Part shown: piece by piece, positions 36,546 to 48,087 of the stretch
Layout of the letters: the number at the start of each line of letters is the position of its first letter
Numbering within the stretch: the stretch's first letter is position 1
Assembly (NCBI RefSeq): GCF_003945595.2
Contig: NW_024104620.1
Coordinates: 4,925,033 to 4,989,032 of the forward strand
DNA length: 64,000 nucleotides
Source: Pipra filicauda
Taxonomy: Eukaryota; Chordata; Aves; Passeriformes; Pipridae
Direction: 5' to 3'
Position numbers and translations under genes: made by a program
Notes under the pieces: model-generated
Seen by the model: only the letters and a program-made list of their open reading frames with translations
What the model was told of the DNA's origin: nothing
Database searches by the model: none

Positions 36546-38250
36546 TGACCTGCTCCATGCTGATGCAGTCCCTTGTTTTAACATCACTGCAGCTCTTGCC
36601 TTCCTGCCTGGGTTTGGGAAGGGATGGCTGGCATGTGGAGCAGTTACCAGGATTTCTTGCTGCTGTTTCCTAATATCCAAAAAATAATGATAAGCTCCTA
36701 CAAGTAGCTTGTGATTTACTCAGGCCCACTGGCCATCTTCCTTGTTTCTTCTTAGAATAATACTTTTCACACTGCAAATTAGTGGTTAATGCTTATTTAT
36801 GCATGAGAAATCTCCATAGAAATGGCTATAGGGAAAGAGAATGTCTGTACTGTGTGAAAGCCAGAAAAGTTAGATTTTCTTTTTGAATTACCTTTCCAGC
36901 ATCCGATTTTTTTTTTCCCTGCAGTGGTTTAAAAAGACATTTACTCCAGGACTCCGATATATTTGATAATATTCCAGCAGCCAGGTTAACAGGTAGAAGG
37001 AAATACTTCTGTAAAGGGGGTGAGTTGTGAAGCTGGGGGAAGTAGCCTGGGGGAAGTCAAGAGATCCTCATTTTTCAGCTTAGAGGAAAGAAAAGAAAGA
37101 TAAAACTACAAATGCACAGCGCATCCCCCAAAAGCTGGAGTGCTGCCCCCTTTGAAAACGGGCTCCAGCTGACTCCAGGGGAGCTCTGGCTCCTCTTTCA
37201 AGCACGACCTTCCCTTCCTGCCCACAGACTGCCAGAGGCTGCGAGAATACAGCGACTTTTTTCCTCTCTGTCTTTTGGCATTGAGGAATTCAAAATCACT
37301 GCATGATGTGTGCCCCAATTAATATTCCCTGATTGTTTCCCCTTCCCTTCCAAACGATGTCAGTCTCCATTATTTTTGGCATAATGGTACTGAGAGGAAT
37401 GTCTGTTTTTCTGAAACACTTTATCTCTCATTTCTGTGTTCGCAACAATCTCCACTCGTCTCAGGATTTTTATTTTTCTTTGAATCCACTTGCTTTTGAC
37501 TTACACTGCAAAAGACCTACAGTAAAATAATGAAATCTGTCTTAATCTGTCACTACTCAGTTTGTAAGTTATTAATAATGAAGGCAGTGTAATTAGGCTG
37601 CAGAATGCACAGTGAACACAACACTAGGATGTCCTTAACTAACATCTGTGGCTGATGCTTGTCTTATATTGGCTCAAGCCACTAAGATTTTACATGCAAA
37701 CAGTTATTTGTGTCTGGCATTGCTTTTTTCAGAGTACAGGGGCTTCATTTTTTACTGGCTGCCTGTTGAAAGACAGCATGAAATCCATTGCAATGAATGC
37801 TCAGCTCTATTTGAGTCGTATTTACGGTGCAGATCCTGGTCTCAGCGTTGTGGCTTTGCTGAGAACTTTGTCCTCTTGTGCCCTTTTGTGGTTGAGCTGA
37901 TGGGGTACAGTGGACAGCAACTCATCTCTAAAAGGCTCTTCTTCCCTTCTGCCCCTTTTCTTCCCTTCTTCCATGGCAAATCCCTGTGATCCTCATGCTC
38001 ATGCTCAGATACAAGGAGGCCAGGAAGCAACAAGGTGCTTTTCCACTCCTTCATCAGCATAAGCCAGTGTTTGATCCTCTGCCTGTGCAGTCCTGGGGAG
38101 TGACCTGTGACATGTTGGATCTCTTGAACCAGAGGCATCAAAGGTGTCTGGGTTTTGACTTGTTCCTGAGATGGTGGCAGGAGATCTTACCCTTAATGCA
38201 CGTGTAAAGCTGCAAGGCCATCCCTGCCACAGAGCCAGCCATGTCTGACA
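36546..38250. other. Non-coding DNA, no gene seen
   Basis: Unique sequence. The + strand open frame at 37648-37989 (113 codons) is not supported by splice signals or recognisable protein features. Confidence 0.42.
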
Positions 38251-38308
38251 GAGAATCAGGGAACCATTTAGGTTGGAAAAAATATTTAAGATCAACATGT
38301 CCCATCCC
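38251..38308 (-). mobile_element. Short CR1 3' end, antisense
   Basis: GAGAATCAGGGAACCATTTA, then GGTTGGAAAAAATATTTAAG and ATCAACATGTCCCA: a degraded antisense 3' end truncated after about 60 bases. Confidence 0.7.
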
Positions 38309-38370
38309 TCCCTCTTTGACAGCTTCCAGCTGCTGGCAGGGGTCTGAAAAGGGACATTTAGAAGAAGAGG

Positions 38371-38434
38371 GATGTTTAGATGAGATTTAAGAAAGAATTT
38401 CTTCCCTGTGAGAGTGGTGAGGCACTGACACAGG
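38371..38434 (+). mobile_element. CR1 fragment, sense, left arm of an inverted pair
   Basis: ATTTAAGAAAGAATTTCTTC and CCTGTGAGAGTGGTGAGGCA match the middle of the CR1 3' region in sense orientation. The match stops abruptly at about 38434, where the opposite-strand copy begins. Confidence 0.8.
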
Positions 38435-38671
38435 GGCTGGGGTGGGAAGGGACCTTAAAGACCATCATGTTCCAACCTCCCTGCCCTTCCACTAGCCCAG
38501 GCTGCTCCAAGCCCCGTCCAGCCTGGCCTTGGACACTTCCAGGGATCCAGGGGCAGCCACAGCTTCTCTGGGCAACCTGTGCCAGGGCCTCCCCACCCTC
38601 ACAGTCAAAAATTTCTTCCTTACATTATCTCTAAACCCACTCTCATTTTAAAGCCATTCCCCCTTGCCTGT
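38435..38671 (-). mobile_element. CR1 3' fragment, antisense, right arm of an inverted pair
   Basis: GGCTGGGGTGGGAAGGGACC, CACTAGCCCAGGCTGCTCCA, CAGCCTGGCCTTGGACACTT, CAGCTTCTCTGGGCAACCTG and AATTTCTTCCTTACATTATC follow antisense CR1 order. Its 3' terminal repeats are missing at the junction with the sense fragment. Confidence 0.9.
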
Positions 38672-41600
38672 CAAACTGGGATGGATTGAGGGTTCTCCTC
38701 CCCTGGCAACTTTAAAGCCCTTTTCCCCAGCTTGGCAACCCTACGACTGCTGTTCACAGAGCCCTTCCTGTCAAACCCAGAGTTACTGCCACCCCAAATC
38801 TCCCTGCTGTGCTTACACTGGGTATGTGATCAGTGATGACTCTGCACTAACAAGCAAATAAAGCAGCCCTACAGCTGTATGAATGTATCAGCTCCAGGGA
38901 AAACACGGAGAAATGCAACGTCTGCAGAAGGAGGAAGGGGAGTCGAGAGCCCGAGGGATTTTATTGTGGCACTTTTGAGAGTAGAGCCACAATGGAGAGT
39001 GAATAAAGACCTTATAAAAATACTTGGCAGCAACTCCTCTAAATCTTTCAAGGTATGAGTTTCTTATTTGAGTTGATTTACTGAGCTGACAAAGAGGCAA
39101 TCATCGTTAATCAAAATAACTCACTCCCGCTCTGGGTATGAGAGCCGAAGTTGGATGAAGGTCATGGAAAAGAGATGACAAACTAGCCCGGGGTCTTTAG
39201 TGGTTGGAGTTTATTAGGGAGCCCGTTGTAGAGGGGAAACAGATTTTGGCAAATGCTGATGGTTTTTAAAACGGGAGCAAGGTTTTAAAGGAGCAAGGTT
39301 TGAATCTCTGGCAGATTCACAGCTGTGATGTTCTTAACTATTCATGAAGGGATGGTTTCCTGACGGCTTTTAGTAGCAAGAGGTGCTGTATTGGAAAGCA
39401 TTTGGTATTCTGCTGGAGGCAGGGAGGGAAGTAAAGATTTGGATAAGATATGCAGGAGTTAGAAGTGATAGGGGCCTGTGAGTGCCAAACCACATTTTCT
39501 GGGGAAGCTTCAGGAGGCCGAGCCACCGACACTTGTGAGAAATGTCTCTCTCCAGCATAATTGAGATTTCTATCTGTGCCTCACTCCCTTTGTGTTTAGG
39601 AAAGTGTCTTTCCTTGTCCTCTGATGCTGCAATGTCTCCTTGCCAGGTTCCTCAGCCGGCTCAGGTCAGGCCAGCCCATGGGCTCACTGAGGAGGATGTT
39701 GGTGAACACCTCGTTCAGCAGTTTGCTGATGGCTGAGCCCCAAATAACGCAAAACTGAACAGGCAGAAACCCAAGAATCCTTCAAAATTATGCTAATGAC
39801 TCTTAACAAGTTCCATGTTTTGCCTTGAAATTCGCTTCTATAGCTAAAATGTTCTCTGTGTTCTGTCTAGAAATAAGGGAGAATATCTAAATTCAACCAA
39901 AAGTGATTGCCCGAAGCAGTGAGGACTGACAGTGCCTGCAGGCAACATCAATTAGTGTTTTGGTGCCAGGATTATCAATAGCTCTCTTGCCACTTGCATT
40001 TATTATTAAAAAAGTGGGTTGAGAACTGTGTATTTCACTTGGATAACATAAGGTGTGACCTTAGCAAGATGAAGGGCCACCAAGTACCTTAAAAATTTTG
40101 TTTAAAACTAAATGTCTTGTGGTTGAGATTTATTTTCTATTCCCTGTTCCTCTTGCCCCGTGGACACATCTCATGAGTCCACACCTTTTAATTTAGAAGC
40201 TTTCATGAGGTATTTGAAATTTCTAAAGAATATGCTTGTACTTTATGTTTTGTTTGCATCATCAGTAACACAAACGCTCCTGGCAACCACAAAAATTCAT
40301 GGAAAGCCAATGAAAGAGCGACTCCCAAATTGTGGGGACCTCTCCAATATTATGAAAGCAGTAAGTTATGATATAAAGAGCACACACCTATTTCAGCTCA
40401 TGAATTAAATTATATTTCCAAGAGATCTCTTGTGGGAGCCTGCTAAAATAATGTATTACGTGCTCAGAGGCAGCGTTCAACTGATACAATGAAAGGGGGA
40501 TAATTAAAGGCTTTGCAAATCCCAAATGTGCCACCAGCTGCAGGTCAGCTCGGGAAGCAGCTCTGGGACCCACCCCTGTCCCTCCTGCAAGGATGGAAAC
40601 CCATTACATGACACTTGTGGAGAATAAACCTGGAGGGGGAACAGCTTCTCTGCCCTGGATAAATCTGTAGAAGTAATCCACTGGGAATGATGCAAAAAAA
40701 AAAAAAAAAAAAAAAGTGGTAGCAGGTGGCAGCACTTCTTTTCACCCCACAAAATGCATATTTAGAGGCAAAATGGAGAGGAGGAGCCAATTAGTGGGAT
40801 TACTGAGCTTCAAGAGGCAGGTGTGTGCATTCCAGCCAGGAAGCTGCCGCTTCCAAAGAGAGGAAATGCAGGTGCTTTGTATAAAACAGGGGCTTTGGCC
40901 ACGAAGTTTTGCTAATTACAGAAGCAGAGGACAAAAAGAGGTAAAGCTCGACAGCAGGTTGTTTCACAGTGAACAAAGGGCCCATAAGGCAGCGTTAAAA
41001 CTGAAGAACAAAAATGAATTTTCAGAGCTGAGCTGTTCTGCATGTTCATTGTGGGGGCCACAAAGGGAAGGTGACGTGTCCTACATGGTCTTTGGTGTGG
41101 TGGGGAATAGGGAGATGGGGGTAGCTTGGCTTTGGGATGTAAGGAATAAAATGGCATCAGGGGTTTGGCTTGGAGCACAGTAATAGAACTATGGCCATAC
41201 ATTCCTGCTTAAATATAGGAAAACAAACAGCAGAGAACAAACCTGTGGGTTAGCACGGGAGAAAGGGCTAAAATAGAAATTATTTTGCTTGTCTGGGGGT
41301 ATCTCTCACTCCATCTGAGCCATGTGTGTCTTTTCCTGGCTGCAAAGCAGACGGTCCTTATGGGCAGAGAGCTGGGAGCCCCAGCACGGGGAGGGCACCG
41401 TGCCTGGATCCAGTGGGAAGCCCAGATTTCACAGGATTCACCAGCAACCTGTCCTGGATAGGGAAGGAGAGACCTTCATGGAGCTACATACGATGATTAG
41501 GTCGTCTCAGACCCAATTTAGAGTTACTTCAGGATCAATAAAAAAAGCAAAAGCGGGAAGTAACTTTGCTAGGGTGTATTTTTGAGGTGTTCAGACCATG

Positions 41601-42287
41601 TTTCTCTTAGAGAAGTGTCAGTCCTGAACATTTTGGGGGGGTCTCTGCTGCCTGAACCTGCTCCTGGCTGTGTGCTGTGCTCACCCCTCAGCTCTGCTGC
41701 TTTCTGGTGCATAAAACAAAATCCTTTGCTTCTGCCAAGGATGCTCTTCAGCAGGAGACCTTTTTCCAGGACAGCAAAGCTCTGGAGAGCTCATTAATTG
41801 CTGCAAGTGTATTGATAGGATTGTTTCTTGCCATTTTTAAAGCACGGTCTCTTATAACTAAAGTAGGATTGGTGGTCAAATGTTGCTGCAGTATAGAAAT
41901 AGCAGTTTCCTGGAGTGTCTGGATCAATGCTGGAGTCAATAGTTCTGAAATGTTTATAGTATTTCTAAGAGATATGGGATCAAATGGTTGCCATAAGTAG
42001 GTATCATTATTTCTGTGGAAATGCTTATTTTAGTAGTATTTACACACAAGCACACAGATGTTAAAAACCCACTTGCTATTCCAGATGGTAAAGGCTGGTG
42101 CAGGAAAATGGTGGTGAAGGCAGGTTTTGTGATGAGCTTGGAAGGAAGAGAGCAGGACTTGTGGGGTGAAGGCAAACGTCTGAAGCTTTGGGTGACCCTC
42201 TAAAATAAGTGGGGGTTCATTATCATCATGTAATCACTAAAATTATTAAAGGTGAACAGTGTGGGCACATAAAAACCTGCTGACGGG
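38672..42287. other. Non-coding DNA, no gene seen
   Basis: Unique sequence with a 22-base poly-A at 40694-40715. No exon could be supported. Confidence 0.42.
40694..40715 (+). repeat. Poly-A tract
   Basis: Twenty-two consecutive A. It could mark the tail of an inserted transcript, but no intronless gene body is recognised upstream. Confidence 0.85.
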
Positions 42288-42511
42288 CTGAGAGACTTGG
42301 GGCTGTTGAGCTTTGAGAAGAGAAGGATCCAGGGAGACCTTAGAGCACCTTGCAGAGCCTAAAGGAGCTCCAAGAGAGCTGGAGAGGGACTTTGGACAAG
42401 GGCCTGGAGGGACAGGACAAAGGGAATGGCCTTAAGCTGAAGAAGAGCAAGTTTAGGTGGGATATAGGGAAGGAGTTCTTCCCTGTGAGGGTGGTGAGGC
42501 CCTGGCACAGA
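42288..42511 (+). mobile_element. CR1 fragment, sense, lacking its 3' end
   Basis: GAGCTTTGAGAAGAGAAGGA, CTGGAGAGGGACTTTGGACA and CCCTGTGAGGGTGGTGAGGC are CR1 ORF2 C-terminal blocks. The match breaks off after CCCTGGCACAG at 42511, before the expected final 150 bases. Confidence 0.9.
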
Positions 42512-42628
42512 GGACATGGCTGTGGTGGCCTCCTGGCCAATGCAGTGGGATGTGAGTCTGGGAAAAGCAGGATATTTCTGTTCCTGTCATCCAGTAGTTT
42601 CTTCAGAATTGGAAATAAAGGAAGTTAA

Positions 42629-43001
42629 AGAGGTTGTTCAGCCTGGAAAAGAGAAGACTCTGGGGAGACCTTAGAGCCCCTTGCAGTGTCTAAAGGGGCT
42701 CCAGGAGAACTGGAGAGGGACTTTGGATAAGGGCTGGAGTGACTGGACAAGAGGGAACGGCTTCCCACTGCCAGGGGGCAGGGTTAGATGGGATATTGGG
42801 AAGAAATTGTTCCCTGTGAGGGTGGGCAGGCCCTGGCACAGGTTGCCCAGAGAAGCTGTGGCTACCCCTGGATCCCTGGAAGTGTCCAAGGCCAGGTTGG
42901 CCAGGGCTTGGAGCAATCTGGGATAGCAGAAGGTGTCCCTGCCCATGGCAGGGGATGGAATAAGATGATATTTAAGATCCCTTCTAACCCAAACTATTCT
43001 T
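42629..43001 (+). mobile_element. CR1 3' fragment, sense, second of a same-strand pair
   Basis: It starts near AGGTTGTTCAGCCTGGAAAA and runs through GCCTGGCCTTGGACAC-type blocks in sense form to CTTCTAACCCAAACTATTC. The sense frame still reads RLPREAVATPGSLEVSKARL, the very end of CR1 ORF2. The final ATTCTATG repeats are eroded. Confidence 0.93.
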
Positions 43002-43922
43002 CCAGCTCCTCAGCTTTCTGTGACTGCTGACAGCGTGTGTAACTGGGATTAAACAGCCAAGTCCACGAGGAGAAGAATAGAAGGGAAAAAAAGCTGCATT
43101 AGAAAGAAATCTGGGTACACCAGGGACAGTAACAGAGGTTTAAACAATGCTTTCTCCATAGGTGTCAGAAAAAAGGGCAGCCAGGAGGCAGCTGGGTTCT
43201 GGCACAGGCTGGTTGAGAAGCACTGGTGGTGTTACAGCATTTGGCTGCCTCGGGCAAAGGAGGATAACTGTGAATCCTGGGATAGAAACCTCAGCGTTGT
43301 GCTCTTTAGAAAAATGAGAGATCTGAGTAATGCCTTTTTAAACAAAACCCCTAAACAAGGGAACAGCTGGAGGTATTTGTGAGAGATCCCAGGCTGGGGA
43401 CTGGCTGGAAATATTTTTGTGGGTTTTAGAGGCTCTCGTAAGAAAGCTGGATCTGGGATGGAATAGTCCAGAGAGTTGTGAAAGAGCTGTAATTATCATC
43501 TGACAAAACAATTAAAACCTGAGAGGCAAAGGCAGTCTTGGACAGCACTTATAGAAGTGGACAGGGCTCCAAACGTGAGCTTCACAGTGAATCCCAAATA
43601 CCATGGAGGGGGAAAAGTGCCTGAGGCAGAAACCTGGGTGACATTCAGGGAGAGTTGTACCCCCTGGAGCCACACTCAGCTCCTCAAATACCCAGACAAA
43701 AGGGGAATTGCCTCCTGCCTTTGTCTTTCCTGAGGGACTTGGTGATTTTCCCTTCTAGGTTCTCCAGTTCTCCAAAGTGATTTAGCTAAAGATTGAGCTT
43801 TTTTATTCTTTTTTCACCCCCTGATACTCTGGTTTTGTTTGTGCTTTGGGGCAGGAGATGGGCAGAAAAGCCATGCCTTGAACATGTTCACTGTCTGGGA
43901 CTGGTGACCTTGAGCATTTAGA
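43002..43922. other. Non-coding DNA, no gene seen
   Basis: Unique sequence between two CR1 pieces. Nothing recognised. Confidence 0.42.
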
Positions 43923-44088
43923 GCCATGGAATCATTTAGGTTGGAAAAGTGCTGTAAGGTCAGAGTCCAGCAGTTACCCCAGCACTGCAGAGTTCACCAC
44001 TAAAACATGGCCCCAAATGGCACATCCCCAGGTGCTTTGGGCACTTCCAGGGCTGGTGACTCCAGCACTGCCCTGAAGGTCTGCAGAG
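43923..44088 (-). mobile_element. CR1 3' fragment of an older subfamily, antisense
   Basis: CATGGAATCATTTAGGTTGG, then CACCACTAAAACATGGCCCC, then CCAGGGCTGGTGACTCCAGC: an antisense CR1 3' end of the type whose tail has the CCACTAAACCATGTCC block, unlike the short-tailed copies nearby. Confidence 0.85.
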
Positions 44089-44289
44089 CAAGGCTTGGGG
44101 TGTGTGTACTCACCCAGGTGTGCTGCTGGGTTATTTGAAAGAACTGGCTTTATATAAATTTAATTGCTATGCAAAGGTGTTTATTTGGTCCTTTCTACCT
44201 GAATTTTGCCATTTGCTACTCTTTTAACTAAACCTTGTCAAAGGAAATGGTTCTTTTTCACTCTGGTCTCTCAGATATGGCAAGAGTAA

Positions 44290-44308
44290 CATATATATAT
44301 ATATATAT
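44290..44308. repeat. (AT)n microsatellite
   Basis: Nine to ten AT units. Confidence 0.9.
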
Positions 44309-47300
44309 GCCTGGCTAGTTTTACTCTGTAGCTGAGACTCACTAATCAGCTATACTATGAAATTAAAAAAAGACACCACTTAAGGGCTGTCACCACGTCT
44401 GCCACGGAGCTGTGTGTGAGCACCACGTTCTCTCACGTTTGAGAAAACTGGCTCAAGAACTGCCAGCTCTGGCAGGAGTGTCCGTGCAGGTTGGATGCAC
44501 AAATGACTTTAATGGTTTGCACAGAATCTGTTTTGCTGCCTCACGCTGTAACGACACCGAGCTGATTATTTTTCTTTGCTTTAACCAGCAAAATGTATCT
44601 GATGGGTGTTTGCATAATTAATGCTCTAGAACTCGGCTTTGATCCAGCGCCGTGCCAGGAATCGCTGTGCTGTCCAATCTGCTGCAAAACAGCATTTTCT
44701 AGCACATTATTTTTGTTCTAATGCTGTAACATGGAAAGCCCTGCAGTGCCTTGGCTAATGTGGCTTCTTCTGTCTCTGCATCACAGCAGTTAGCTCTTCC
44801 CTGACCTGGGAGAGCTACAAATCCCATTAGTTTAAAAGCAACATCCTCCTGAATATGTTCCTGCTTGCAAACTCCAAGATACATTTGTCTGTTAGATAGA
44901 TCTGCACAGCCTGGGTGTAATTGGGGTGTTTTAAAACCTGCTGGAGCAGCAAAGCACCCTGAGGTGGGATGTCAGAAGGACTTATCCATGCCTTGCACTG
45001 TGGGGTTTGTGATGCAACTTCCCACTTTGATTGGAGGTTACTCAAGTCTCTGCAGGAAGACCCACCACAGCTGCTGCTGTCCTGGTGCTCAGAGGACACA
45101 TCTGCTGTGGGGCAGACTGGTTTAACTGGGAAAAAACTTGGAGGTCACTTTATGGCTTCTCTGAATGATCCACAGACTGCTGACTAAAGGGGAAATCCTT
45201 TTGTTTTCAAGAGGAGAGAACAGTACTAATGATAACAAGACCCACTTCTTATTGTGGTGGTGATGGAGCAAAGAGGGAATGTAGTGGGTGACATTAAATA
45301 ACCTAACCACAACAGTGAGATGGCATAATCAATAATGTAATCAAACAGATGATTTACCCTAATAAGGAGCATGTCCCCTCCTCCCTGATGGATTCTGCAG
45401 CTTGGCTACCTGTGCTTCTCTCCAGTCACACCCCCCTTTGTGCCAAATGGATTGAGAAGGTCTACTTTCCCCCCTTTCTTCTATTTTATTTTTGATCCCC
45501 AGCTTCCCCTTGCACACTCCAACCCCCAAAGCCCTTCCCCTCAATCTGCTGCTTGACCCAAAGTGTGTTCTCTGGTAGGACGGCGTGTCAGATATTCTTT
45601 TGACCCTTTTGTCCCTGCTTTGGTACCAACTTGCAGAGAGGTTTTTGGACCAGCTGCTTAACCCCTCACCATCTGTTTTCCATCTGCAGATCACAAAGAT
45701 TGCTGTCCTTGGCCGTGCAGGTTGGGCTGAGTAGGGTGGTTATTGAGACAGTGCTTTCCTGATTGGAAGGGCTGCTCTGATCTCACTTTCATGGCTTTGA
45801 AGCCATAATGGCCAGAGGTAATGGCTTAAATACCTTGGCACACCTGGCCAAACATCAGTGAGCATCCAGTTGTGCCAAGACCTCTCAAAATACGTGGAAG
45901 GGAGTTCTTGGCTGACCGAAAACCTATTGCAGTTTTCTCTTTTTCAGTTCCAAAAATCACTTGCAGGGACGGGGTGGGGGAAGGAAGGTGGGGGAAGCTG
46001 TGGTCCACAACTCTTGTTACATTTGGAAAATCTGCTTTTTATCTAGCAGCTGTATTGCTTTGCCTGATAAGCACTGTAGACAGCTTGATTTGACAGGATA
46101 AAATGCAGCAAGCAGCAAACTTAATCTGCTTCAGCCGAACGAAAATGCTGTTTTCCCTGCAGATCTGTCTTTGCAGATCCAAGAGGCCACTGCAGGCAGT
46201 GAAGTTTGCTCCCAGGGGCTGCCCCTTCCAGTCCCAAAGGCTTCAAGCTGCAGATAGAGTTTGGGTGCACCTCAATATCCCAAATTCCCATGACCTGCAG
46301 GTGGTGGAACCTGCTGTTACCACCCTCAGTGGGCAGGATTTTCCCTGAGATTACTTGTATGAGCGGGCTGTATCAGCAGATCACTCAATTTGAGGATTAT
46401 TTCCATGTTGAGAGAACTAATGGGTGATAAGGAAAGAGACTGTGGTGTGAAAAACCATCTAAACAGCATCTCTGAAATCAGGAGAGGGAGAGGATGGGCA
46501 GTGGAGTTTTATTACTGGGGATCTAACAGGGTTTGTAAATCCAGGATAAAAGGAAGAAGAGATTAAGCAAGAAACCCAGAGAGAATTTTGGGGAAAAAAA
46601 CCCCAGCAAAACTCCCCCAAACTCCTCAAACCCCCAAATCTGTGTTTGTTTGAAGACCATAAAGCAGAGTGAAGGTGGTGGTGGCACTGCCAGGCCATGC
46701 ACCTGCCCCTGGGAAGAGCAGAGGGGGAACATTAACATCCAAAGTCCCTATGGGTGGTCCAGCAACCCTTGGAGGAAGGCACATGAAAGAAAAGGGCACT
46801 TCTGGGTAATTTTCTGGGCTAAAAATACGGATAAAATAGAATTAAACATCATTGTCAGTCACCTACAGATCTGGACAAGTGCAGCTGGCAGGTGTGTGAT
46901 GAGGATGTCGGGCAAGAAAAGGGGAATTCCTACTTTGAGTGGATACTGGTTATAACTGGGGATAATTTTTGAGTGGAAAGCACATTAAAAGCATCAATAT
47001 CAGTGAATGTTATTCCTCTAGGTCTTCGTGGCCTTTTTCCTTCTGGTACTAATGGGGTCAGTTAATGCACAGCCTCTGACAGTGGCCTTGGCTCCCATCA
47101 AAGGAGGGTTTCTGCTCATGCTTCCAGTGATCTCACCATGTATTTCCCATTTCCTTCTCTTCCATCATTTCATTACCCAAATAACTCCTGTCTCTCTCTC
47201 CTCTAGAGTAGTTATGGAGTTTTCCCACCTGGCAAAAGGAAAATAAATGTGATTTAGCACGCCAACAGTTAATTTTTAAAAGCATCATTCAGCAAAGCAA

Positions 47301-48043
47301 CTTGAAATCTAAATCAGATGAACTGAACAAGAATGGGATCTCTTCTGTGGATTTATAGGTGGCAAACTAAAATGTCAGGGGGTCATGTATTCATCTGTCA
47401 GTGTGTAATGCAATTAGACAAGATAATTGGGCAAACTAAGTTTTTATGGAGAGCTGAAAAATGTATTAACTTTCCTTCATTAGCTTTGATAGCAGTGCAG
47501 AGTCATTGGGGGTGGGTGTAAAGTGCAAAACCGAGTCTGGATTTAGGATTAAGGCAGGAAATATTCCAATGGGGAATGTACATCCAATCTGCTTTCTCAG
47601 TGTCTCAGGCACATCTTACAGGAGGAACAGTTTGCTACATTTGTGCTGATTGAGGAGGGTTCAATAATTGAAATGGCAGGGGCAGATGTAAATGTGAAGC
47701 CAGCAATATCTCTTAATTTAATCAACACTTGACAAAAATCCCAGGGAAGTAAATAATCTGTTCATTTAGCAGGTTTAACTGGGGTATTTCCAAATCTTTT
47801 GTGGCAACAAAGCACCACACTGAAGTGTAAACAGCAAGAATTATTAGAATTAGAAAACCTGAGCTCTGCCTCTATTTTTTAATGTTTTTTTTTTTCTCTA
47901 AGAAAGGTTATAAAAGACATGTAGACATCCTAAACAGGGGCACAAGCAGCAGGAAGCAATGGAGACTGGGGCAGGGGTTTGGAGTGCATTCTTCTGCATG
48001 TTTAACTGCCCATCATTTGTACTCCTTGCAGGTGTTTGTGCTC

Positions 48044-48087
48044 ATATCTGCCCTGCTATCATTTTATATCTGCCCTGCTGTCATTTG
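48044..48087. repeat. Two-copy tandem repeat, 22-base period
   Basis: ATATCTGCCCTGCTATCATT is followed 22 bases on by ATATCTGCCCTGCTGTCATT, with a single substitution. It is a small local duplication. Confidence 0.85.

Noticed and set aside
47028..47246. Short + frame with a signal-peptide-like start (FFLLVLMGSVNA)
   Set aside because: The hydrophobic start is short, the rest is not protein-like, and no promoter or splice site supports it.
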